Shown here one piece after another: positions 1 through 5,957 of a DNA stretch of 8,997 bases; position 1 is the first letter of the stretch, and every line of letters begins with the position of its first letter. The notes below the pieces were generated by a model. That model saw only the letters and a program-made list of their open reading frames with translations. It searched no databases and was not told the DNA's origin. The DNA comes from Candidatus Aminicenantota bacterium (GTDB taxonomy: Bacteria > Acidobacteriota > Aminicenantia > UBA2199). A program made the position numbers and the translations under genes. The stretch spans positions 1-8,997 of the forward strand of contig DAOWKX010000230.1 in NCBI GenBank assembly GCA_030639705.1, given 5' to 3'.

Positions 1-180
1 CGTTTCTCGTTTTTTGGAGCTATTTTGCACGTTTGTATCACAAACCATGCAAAATTCAGAATGATGCACTGCATCTTCCCTATATTGCCCATTTTCGATA
101 TTGGCGAGAAATGGGATTCGCAAGCCGTTCAAAGGGAAGCTGACACGCCAGCTTGATCTTGATTTTGGGGAAATATCCAA
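1..180 (-). other. Open minus-strand frame running off the window, coding status uncertain
   Basis: From a TTG at 180 the minus strand has 60 codons without a stop, and the frame is still open at base 1. The same frame is also open upstream, back into the end of the deacetylase gene near 315. The translation includes FPLNGLRIPFLANIENGQYR and, further on, FCMVCDTNV with a C-x2-C pair. There is no Shine-Dalgarno before the TTG, and the frame passes through all the palindromes listed for this segment. It may be the 5' part of an unrecognised gene, a repeat that happens to be open, or chance. I do not recognise a protein family. Confidence 0.2.
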
Positions 181-200
181 ATTTAGGTGGTGAATTTTGG
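1..200. repeat. Inverted-repeat-rich segment after the gene array
   Basis: Several hairpin-forming repeats lie close together. Positions 23-54 pair TTTTGCA with TGCAAAA and GTTTGT with ACAAAC around a 3-base loop. Positions 63-75 are GATGCA-C-TGCATC. Positions 88-115 pair CCCATTT with AAATGGG, extended by three more pairs with one bulge. Positions 137-154 pair AAGCTG with CAGCTT. Positions 177-200 pair CCAAATTT with AATTTTGG, with one mismatch. In addition, CGTTTCTCG (1-9) can pair with CGAGAAATG (105-113), with one G-T wobble, competing with the 88-115 stem. None is followed by a clear T-run in the direction of transcription. The density suggests a mobile palindromic repeat or a structured 3' region, but copy number cannot be seen from one window. 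Confidence 0.4.
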
Positions 201-227
201 CTCTGTGATTGAAGAAAATGAGGCTGT

Positions 228-1391
228 TTATTCTAAAATCCGGGAAACAAACACAATCTCGATTCCCAGCTGATGAATGGAGGGAATTGAATCCCTGATG
301 GCCTGAAGGGTGGTTTCAAAGGGATGCCCGATGGCAATTGCGGTACCTTTTTTTTTCGCGATGGATACCAATTTCTTGATCTGTTCCATAGAATGGGAGT
401 AGGTTTTAACATAATCCAGAAAAACATCTCTAAAGGCGGTTTTCATTTTCAGCTCTCTGGCCACATCATAGGCAACAGTGTCTGCAGCCGTCCTGGAATC
501 AATAAAAAACAAGCCTTCATGCTTAATCACTTTCAGGGTCCTGGTAATAATCTCTCTTCTGGAGGTAACTAGGGATCCTTCATGATTGTTAAGCCCCCTG
601 GCATGCGGTATTACCTGCCGGGCTCTTTGAACAATTTTTCGGATCTGAGTAACATCAGAATCTACCAGGATTACTTTATATTGATTTGAAGGATGGTAAT
701 TAGTCTTTTTAGGCTGCATGGGAAGATGAATCAAGGCCTGAAGCCCATACTGGTTGATCTGTCTGGCTTCATCAAAGGCATAGGGAGCATCCGGCAGGAT
801 GGCAGCTGTAATGGGGATATTCATTTTCTTCAATTCAATGGCCATCCCCTGGCGGTTTCCAATATCATCGATAATAAATGCAATCTTTGGCAGTTGACTT
901 TCTTTCTTTTCCGGAGTGATTGTTTTGACTTCAATTTCACCGGCCATTAAAAAAACATGAGTGACTTTATTGTTTTTCTTTGCCTGGTAAAGATGAACAA
1001 TTTTATCGGGCTTCTTTTGAACCTCTGACAGATGCAAGGTAAAATTAAATCCGGCAATAATCTTTTCAATACCGGCAACAATGCGTTTTATATCCGGATG
1101 AAGGGTATCCATCTTGAAATGATACAGATTCTCTTCATCGATAAAATAATTAAATTTAATATGATTGTTTTTTAAAAAAGAAATTAATTTCTTGTTTAAC
1201 CGTTGGATTTCAAGCGCCTCTTCGGATTTCTTCTCCAGCGGAATAATCTTCTGAAAAATAAAGGATTCTTTTCCCTTCTGGAAATCAAGATACTCCAGCA
1301 CAATCACAGTTACCAATGCCAAGAAAATAAAAATGAAAAACAGAGGGATGAGTGATGATTTCTGTGACACGGATTTCTTTTTTACAGGCAT
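228..1391 (-). CDS. Divergent polysaccharide deacetylase family protein (YibQ/DUF610)
   Basis: The family shares the NodB-like fold of polysaccharide deacetylases; its substrate in the envelope is not established. From the ATG at 1391 there are 387 residues. A lysine-rich N-terminus precedes a membrane anchor (about 13-34). A region of about 130 residues without a motif I recognise follows, and the catalytic-type domain starts near 168. Family motifs are IAFIIDDIG (Asp175, Asp176), LIHLPMQP (220-227), GLNNHEGS (266-273), FFIDSRT (295-301) and IAIGHP (352-357). Glu replaces the usual Met in NNHMGS. The protein is longer than E. coli YibQ because of the anchored N-terminal region. Placement after envC-like and ctpA-like genes matches the conserved proteobacterial cluster and supports a cell-wall role. 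It is the last gene of the array. No convincing intrinsic terminator with a T-run was found after its stop. Confidence 0.9.
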   Translation of the reverse strand: MPVKKKSVSQKSSLIPLFFIFIFLALVTVIVLEYLDFQKGKESFIFQKIIPLEKKSEEALEIQRLNKKLISFLKNNHIKFNYFIDEENLYHFKMDTLHPDIKRIVAGIEKIIAGFNFTLHLSEVQKKPDKIVHLYQAKKNNKVTHVFLMAGEIEVKTITPEKKESQLPKIAFIIDDIGNRQGMAIELKKMNIPITAAILPDAPYAFDEARQINQYGLQALIHLPMQPKKTNYHPSNQYKVILVDSDVTQIRKIVQRARQVIPHARGLNNHEGSLVTSRREIITRTLKVIKHEGLFFIDSRTAADTVAYDVARELKMKTAFRDVFLDYVKTYSHSMEQIKKLVSIAKKKGTAIAIGHPFETTLQAIRDSIPSIHQLGIEIVFVSRILE

Positions 1392-2497
1392 TACTTCCCC
1401 TCCAGAAGGGCAATGCATCGGGAAAACAGCTGGTTTGAATCCTTTCTTTTTATTTCAAATTGGGGGACGATACCGCATCCCAGGGTCCTCTTGCCATTTA
1501 TTTTAAAAATCCCATCTGTTAACAGGACAGAACTCCCATCCTGCAGATAAATATGTTTTAATCGAGGTGTAAAGCCACTGGTTTTCTGCCCCACCAGAAC
1601 CGCATTGATTGATTTAAGTACCTGCGCCAACAACTCTGAATACAGAATTGTCGAGGCATTGATAACAAAAACACAATGATAAACAGGTGCAGCAGGGGAA
1701 CCAACAATAAAATCTACCTGGCCTTTTCTGGCTTCCACAGACAGCGGAACACTTCGGTTGACAAATACTTTTGTTAATTCCAGGAAAGATTCAAAATCAC
1801 CCCACCCATACCTTCTCAAATCAATGACCCATTTTGATCCCGCTGAAGTCTTCATGGCTTCTTTAACATATTTTACTCCTGCCCGGTCAATTCGTCTCAA
1901 CTCCATCAAATGGATATCATTGTTGAGTTGAATAACTCTGGTTTTTTTGGGAATAAATATGGTCTTCAAATTGAATGTCTGGACTTCAGAGGACCCGCTT
2001 TTTCTTACCTTTAATTCCATCCCAACCGATCTGTCCGATAAAATAGACAAAAACATTTCCCAGAAAGAAAGAGAATACATGCTGTTGCCATTAACAGCCT
2101 TAATCACATCACCATATTCCAGACCTGCTTCATCTGCTGGTGAATGGCACAATACATCCTTTATAGTAAAATACTGGTTCTCCTTAAGACCACTAATCCC
2201 CAGAGAATAGAAGTTTCCGCTTTGATACAGCTGGTAGAGCTGGCTCTTTTTTATATCCAGATAAGAGGAATATTTATCTAAACCGGACACCATCGCACTG
2301 AAAGCTCCAGGGAACATGATTTCCGGCGCAACCTCTTCAACATAATGGTTTTTTACCAGGACTGCGGCTTCAGAAAATAATGATAGATAACGGGAATCGT
2401 CGCCCTGGTCATTGTGAAAAAATTTTTTACCCGCAATCAGATAAATAATAATGAAGATGATGGAAGCAAAAAATAAAATTTTAATACTTCTCTTCAT
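1391..2497 (-). CDS. S41 (CtpA-like) C-terminal processing protease homologue, probably catalytically inactive
   Basis: CtpA/Prc proteases cut exported proteins, including cell-wall hydrolases, with a Ser/Lys dyad. From the ATG at 2497 the protein has 368 residues. It has one N-terminal membrane segment (about 5-23), a PDZ domain (about 97-167, with SLGISGL and SPADEAGLEYGDVI), and an S41 domain with IDLR (225-228), LVGQKTSG and GKRTLGCGIVP near the end. The catalytic block, normally NGGSASASE, aligns without a gap to NASTILYSE (280-288), putting Leu285 at the nucleophile position. The general-base Lys of the usual FGKG motif falls on Phe309. Both dyad residues are thus missing while the fold motifs remain, so I infer a pseudopeptidase, perhaps a PDZ scaffold. 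The gene lies between envC-like and yibQ-like genes, the order seen in many proteobacteria. A longer form from TTG at 2536 is possible. The stop shares one base with the next start (TAATG). Confidence 0.85.
   Translation of the reverse strand: MKRSIKILFFASIIFIIIYLIAGKKFFHNDQGDDSRYLSLFSEAAVLVKNHYVEEVAPEIMFPGAFSAMVSGLDKYSSYLDIKKSQLYQLYQSGNFYSLGISGLKENQYFTIKDVLCHSPADEAGLEYGDVIKAVNGNSMYSLSFWEMFLSILSDRSVGMELKVRKSGSSEVQTFNLKTIFIPKKTRVIQLNNDIHLMELRRIDRAGVKYVKEAMKTSAGSKWVIDLRRYGWGDFESFLELTKVFVNRSVPLSVEARKGQVDFIVGSPAAPVYHCVFVINASTILYSELLAQVLKSINAVLVGQKTSGFTPRLKHIYLQDGSSVLLTDGIFKINGKRTLGCGIVPQFEIKRKDSNQLFSRCIALLEGK
1399..1403 (-). promoter_or_regulatory. Ribosome binding site deciding the deacetylase start
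   Basis: The minus strand reads GGAGG within the last codons of the S41-like gene, 7 bases before the ATG at 1391. This is a near-ideal site. It makes 1391 a better start than the in-frame ATG at 1418, which would place nine extra residues before the signal-anchor. Confidence 0.7.
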
Positions 2498-2502
2498 TAT
2501 CG

Positions 2503-2508
2503 TCACCC
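2503..2508 (-). promoter_or_regulatory. Ribosome binding site deciding the S41-like start
   Basis: The minus strand reads GGGTGA 5 bases before the ATG at 2497. The upstream in-frame candidates (TTG at 2536, ATG at 2512) lack a comparable site. Starting at 2497 also puts MKR directly before the membrane segment. Confidence 0.5.
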
Positions 2509-2576
2509 ACATTTCAGGCCTCAATCTTCGTTCCAATGAAAAATAAAATACCTCTTATTAAAAAGGATAGCCCTAT

Positions 2577-2606
2577 ATTTTATCATCATTGCCAAAATCA
2601 CTGCAA
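2577..2606 (-). promoter_or_regulatory. Candidate promoter for the S41-like and deacetylase genes
   Basis: In the only real intergenic gap of the array, the minus strand has an extended -10, TGATAAAAT (hexamer TAAAAT at 2577-2582, 5/6 match to TATAAT). Upstream by 18 bases is TTGCAG (2601-2606, 3/6 match to TTGACA). The region is AT-rich, so a chance match is possible. A better -35-like TTGGCA lies nearby but has no good -10 at a suitable distance. Confidence 0.3.
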
Positions 2607-2620
2607 GTCATAAATTTGAC

Positions 2621-3751
2621 TTAATCATCCGACTCTCTTTTTATCAGCCAGGCAAGGGGATTCCGGGACTTCAGATCTTTTCTAATTTCAAAATGAAGGG
2701 ATTTCCCATATATTGAACCGGTATCACCGACCAGAGCAATACATTCCCCCTCCCTGACCTTATCTCCCGGTTTTTTAATAAATTTTTCACAATGGCCGTA
2801 TAAAGAATGAAAATTCTTCGCATGCTCCACAATCATAAGGTTGCCGTATCCGCCCATGAAATAGTCAGCATAAATCACTTCACCAAAATAAACAGCTTTC
2901 ACTCTATCAGAGTTGTGTGGCCGGATCTTGATACCATTATTAAAAATATAGGTGTTGAACCGGGTGCTTCTTTTTCTCCCGAAAGAAGATATGATCTTAC
3001 CTGCAACTGGCCAGATAAGTTTTCCCTTCAATCGATCCACATCAATGATTCTCAAATCTTCTTTAGCACCTTTTTTGTAAATCAGTTGATTTATACGTTC
3101 TGCCTCATACTTTAATTCATCCAGGTGTCTTAAATAGTGTGATTTATCCATATTTATGGCGGAAATCAGCTTCAGCTTCTCGCTTTTGATACTCTGCATG
3201 GCCAGCAATTTTTTATTTTTCGATCTTTTCAGACTCAAAATGTTATTATACTCGCTTTCCAGCTCATCTTTTAACTTTTTAACCTGCAATATCTTTTTTC
3301 TTACAATATCTATTGCCTCCAGGTTATGATCAATCAAAGTAACAAGATACTGATAATTTTTAAACAATTCATCCAGGTTGTTGATGGCCGACAGCAGCTT
3401 CAAGTATGAGTTGGAGCCCAGTTTGTATAAAATGCGAATCATTTCTTTGATGTTCTCTTTTGAACCTTCAATATCACTTTCCAGCTTTTTTTTTCTCAAT
3501 TCCTTTTGTTGTATTTTTTGACGGGTGTTCCTGAGCAGAAAATCAATTTTATTGCCTTCGATTTTTGCTTTTTCATAACGCAGCTCTATTTTATATATTT
3601 CACTTAATATTGAACCTTTTTGTTCTTTCAATGTCTCCAGTTTCTGTTTTATCTCCTGAATCCGTTTGTTGATCAAACGAAGTTGTTTATCATCAGCAGA
3701 AAAGGAAAAAATAACGCAGCAAAAAAATAAAAAACAGAAAACCCGTTTCAT
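2621..3751 (-). CDS. EnvC-like murein hydrolase activator (coiled coil plus degenerate LytM/M23 domain)
   Basis: EnvC-type proteins act in the periplasm, where they activate septal amidases to split peptidoglycan during division. Numbering from the ATG at 3751 gives 376 residues. A signal peptide covers 1-19 (MKR, then a hydrophobic stretch). Long coiled-coil helices span about 20-230, and the helix-break motif RILYKLGSNSY near 107 is typical of EnvC. A LytM domain covers about 245-370. The metal site is incomplete: the HxGxD motif reads NNGIK (Asn271 and Lys275 replace His and Asp), and the HxH motif reads SLH (Ser351, His353). LYGH (His320) is kept. E. coli EnvC is also degenerate at these places, so an activator role is more likely than direct hydrolysis. 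The start overlaps the xerC stop by one base. A GTG at 3754 is a possible but poorly spaced alternative start. The amidase partner and FtsEX are not in the window. Confidence 0.85.
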   Translation of the reverse strand: MKRVFCFLFFCCVIFSFSADDKQLRLINKRIQEIKQKLETLKEQKGSILSEIYKIELRYEKAKIEGNKIDFLLRNTRQKIQQKELRKKKLESDIEGSKENIKEMIRILYKLGSNSYLKLLSAINNLDELFKNYQYLVTLIDHNLEAIDIVRKKILQVKKLKDELESEYNNILSLKRSKNKKLLAMQSIKSEKLKLISAINMDKSHYLRHLDELKYEAERINQLIYKKGAKEDLRIIDVDRLKGKLIWPVAGKIISSFGRKRSTRFNTYIFNNGIKIRPHNSDRVKAVYFGEVIYADYFMGGYGNLMIVEHAKNFHSLYGHCEKFIKKPGDKVREGECIALVGDTGSIYGKSLHFEIRKDLKSRNPLAWLIKRESDD

Positions 3752-4635
3752 CACTGCTCCCTGGGATGAAATTTTTTATACACCCTTAAAAGGTCAGAAA
3801 AATTAAGGCTGGTATATCTCTCGGTAGTCGACAAATTGGAATGACCCAGTAATTCCTGGATGATTCTAAGGTTGGCGCCTCTCTGTAACAAATGTGTGGC
3901 AAAGGAATGACGGAAAAGATGGGGATACACTCTTTTTTCAGACTGCATGACCTGTCGGTAAGAATCCTGAAGAATTCTCTCGATAGATCTTTCTGTGATT
4001 CTATTTCCGCGCATATTGACAAAAATATAATCACAGGATGTCTTGTTCGTTTTTTTCATTTCCCGGTAATACGAGCTTAAAATATCACGAGCCGTATTAT
4101 TAAAAGGCACGATTCTCTCTTTCTTTCCCTTCCCCATGACTCTGAGCAATCTATTCTCAAAATCAATATCAGTGGGTTTCAAATGGGTTAACTCCGAAAT
4201 TCTTAAACCAGTGGCATAGAGAAGCTCAAATATGGCTTTGTTTCGCAGCTGGATAAAATTTTTTTCCGGTAATTGGTCAAGAAAAGCGGTCATCTCTTCT
4301 ATGGTTAATATCTCGGGTATTTTTTTATCAATTTTGGGAATACTGATGGCATCAACAGGATTTTTATCAATAATTCCATTTTTTAAAAGAAAAATAAAAA
4401 ATGATTTAATCGCATAAATTTTTCGCGATACAGTTGTTTTATTTCTGGTTTTTATAAAAATCTCAGAAATAAAATCTCTGATTCCCTCTTTTTGAATGGC
4501 CAGATTATGTTTATCCATATAATTTAAAAATTGAGTGATATCCTGCCTATAAGCCTTTATGGTATGGGCAGAGAATTTTTTTATATCCTGCAGGTAGCTG
4601 ATATAATCAACTAATTGCTTATCTTCAATAACCAT
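3751..4635 (-). CDS. xerC: Tyrosine recombinase XerC/XerD family, probably XerC
   Basis: Xer recombinases resolve chromosome dimers at dif, near the septum, usually with FtsK. The 294-residue length is normal. The N-terminal core-binding (SAM-like) domain covers about 1-95. The catalytic domain has the full set: Arg145 in TGLRISEL, Lys169 in GKGKKER, His239 and Arg242 in HLFRH, His265 in LGH, and nucleophile Tyr274 in TERYT. The FHPRE end resembles the AHPR end of XerC, and XerC is the usual gene after trmFO, so XerC is preferred over XerD without proof. The ATG at 4635 is the earliest possible start because an in-frame TGA lies immediately upstream. Only a weak GGA precedes it, so expression probably relies on coupling from trmFO. 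In many genomes hslVU follows this gene; here an envC-like gene follows directly. Confidence 0.94.
   Translation of the reverse strand: MVIEDKQLVDYISYLQDIKKFSAHTIKAYRQDITQFLNYMDKHNLAIQKEGIRDFISEIFIKTRNKTTVSRKIYAIKSFFIFLLKNGIIDKNPVDAISIPKIDKKIPEILTIEEMTAFLDQLPEKNFIQLRNKAIFELLYATGLRISELTHLKPTDIDFENRLLRVMGKGKKERIVPFNNTARDILSSYYREMKKTNKTSCDYIFVNMRGNRITERSIERILQDSYRQVMQSEKRVYPHLFRHSFATHLLQRGANLRIIQELLGHSNLSTTERYTSLNFSDLLRVYKKFHPREQ
3757..3762 (-). promoter_or_regulatory. Ribosome binding site deciding the envC-like start
   Basis: The minus strand reads AGGGAG at the end of xerC, 5 bases before the ATG at 3751 but only 2 bases before the GTG at 3754. The spacing favours the ATG, which shares its A with the xerC stop (TGATG). 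Confidence 0.6.
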
Positions 4636-5957
4636 TCATCCAATTTTTTTAAAGCAACAGACGCTTTCATTTCTTTTTTTTTTCTTTTATTCATTTTTTT
4701 ATTACTTTTTTTGGAAAAAAGGGAATTATTTTCGGAAAGTTCCCTTAATAATCCAAAGGTAAATCTTGTGGGTTTGAAATTTTTCCAATCTGATCGGGTG
4801 ATATAATGAATCAAAGCTCCGTTTGCCGTGGTTTCCGGCAAGGGGATAAGTGGCTCATTCAATATTTTTTTAGCGGCATATATTCCCGCAATCAATCCTG
4901 AACCGGTGGATTCCACATATCCTTCCACACCACATATCTGCCCGGCAAAAAAAACATCGTCCCTGGTTTTGCACTGAAAAAAATGGTTGATAATCAGAGG
5001 GGCATTGATATAGGTATTGCGGTGCATGCGTCCATACCGTTCGAACTGTGCTTTTCCCAGTCCCGGAAGCGAACGAAATATTCGCTTCTGCTCTTTTTGT
5101 TTCAAACGAGTTTGAAAACCGACCATTTGATAAAAATTACTTCTCAGATCATCCTGTCGGAGTTGAACAACCGCATGAGGTATTGTATTGGTTTTCGGAT
5201 CTTCCAAACCAACCGGTCTAAGGGTTCCAAATGCAAGGGATTGATTTCCCCGGCGGGCAATTTCTTCAACAGGAAGACAGTATTCAAAAAAATCAATCTT
5301 TTCGAACTCTTTTTCTGCAACAGTTTCGGTATTGGTTAATTCATGGACAAACTCATCATATGATTCTTTATCCAGGGGAATATTGACAAAATCGGCCGCC
5401 CCCTTGTTGTACCGAGAGGCTCGATATAGTTTAGAAAAGTCAATCGAATCAGACCGGATAATCGGACTGGTGGCATCAAAGAAAAATAAGTTTTTTCTTA
5501 AGGTAATTCTGGTTAACGACTCAGATAAATCCGGACTGGTGAGTGGACCGGTGGCAATAATAACCGTGCCTTCAATCTCATCGATATCTCTGATTTCCTT
5601 GGTAATGAGATTAATACCTGATTTGGAACGAATACTACGGGTGATACGTTCTGACAGCTTTAACCGGTCAACCGAAAAACTGTTTCCAGCCGGCACCCTG
5701 GTTTTTTCTGCTTCTGATAAAAAAAAAGATCCCAGGCGTTTTAACTCTTCCTTTAAAAGACCAGATGCAGAGGACATATCTGTTGAGCCAAGGGAATTTG
5801 AGCAAACCATTTCAGCTAAAAATCCAGTTTGATGGGCTTCGGTCATGCGATTTGGCCTCATCTCATACAAATCAACTTCAATCCCTCTACTCCAAATCTG
5901 ATATGCCGCTTCAACTCCGGCCAGACCCGCGCCAATCACACTCACTCTACTTTTCAT
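4611..5957 (-). CDS. trmFO: Folate-dependent tRNA (uracil-5-)-methyltransferase TrmFO
   Basis: TrmFO makes m5U54 (ribothymidine) in the T-loop of tRNA, using methylene-tetrahydrofolate as carbon donor and FADH2 as reductant. The 448-residue protein opens with a FAD-binding dinucleotide fold, GAGLAG (9-14), and has the family motif VCSNSLG with Cys52. A second conserved cysteine, Cys227, lies in FEYCLPVEEIARRG. These correspond to the two catalytic cysteines of the Bacillus enzyme (Cys53 and Cys226). GLEDPKT, VVQLRQDD, MHRNTYIN and GVEGYVES further confirm the family. The residue before Cys227 is Tyr where relatives usually have Gly. The lysine-rich C-terminal tail (about 415-448) is typical of the family but here includes an A10 run. 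The ATG overlaps the topA stop by 4 bases and has no clear Shine-Dalgarno, suggesting coupled translation. The 3' end overlaps xerC by 25 bases. Confidence 0.97.
   Translation of the reverse strand: MKSRVSVIGAGLAGVEAAYQIWSRGIEVDLYEMRPNRMTEAHQTGFLAEMVCSNSLGSTDMSSASGLLKEELKRLGSFFLSEAEKTRVPAGNSFSVDRLKLSERITRSIRSKSGINLITKEIRDIDEIEGTVIIATGPLTSPDLSESLTRITLRKNLFFFDATSPIIRSDSIDFSKLYRASRYNKGAADFVNIPLDKESYDEFVHELTNTETVAEKEFEKIDFFEYCLPVEEIARRGNQSLAFGTLRPVGLEDPKTNTIPHAVVQLRQDDLRSNFYQMVGFQTRLKQKEQKRIFRSLPGLGKAQFERYGRMHRNTYINAPLIINHFFQCKTRDDVFFAGQICGVEGYVESTGSGLIAGIYAAKKILNEPLIPLPETTANGALIHYITRSDWKNFKPTRFTFGLLRELSENNSLFSKKSNKKMNKRKKKEMKASVALKKLDEWLLKISN

Noticed and set aside
137..154. Hairpin AAGCTG/CAGCTT as the operon terminator
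   Set aside because: The stem is only 6 bp and is followed on the minus strand by CCCTTTG rather than a T-run, so it is described as part of the repeat-rich segment instead.
1392..1418. ATG at 1418 as the deacetylase start
   Set aside because: The ATG at 1391 has a GGAGG site 7 bases upstream and a one-base overlap with the previous stop. The nine extra residues do not look like part of the signal-anchor.
2605..2622. Hairpin AAGTCA/TGACTT after the envC-like gene as a terminator
   Set aside because: The stem is only 6 AT-rich pairs, it includes the stop codon, and no T-run follows on the transcribed strand.
3749..3754. GTG at 3754 as the envC-like start
   Set aside because: It lies only 2 bases from the AGGGAG site, while the ATG at 3751 has a 5-base spacing and gives a standard signal peptide.
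5332..5832. Long plus-strand open frame (166 codons) antisense to trmFO
   Set aside because: It lies wholly within a strongly conserved gene on the other strand, and its translation shows no recognisable motif. Other plus-strand frames (for example 8016-8366, 8580-8897, 4983-5339) were rejected for the same reason.
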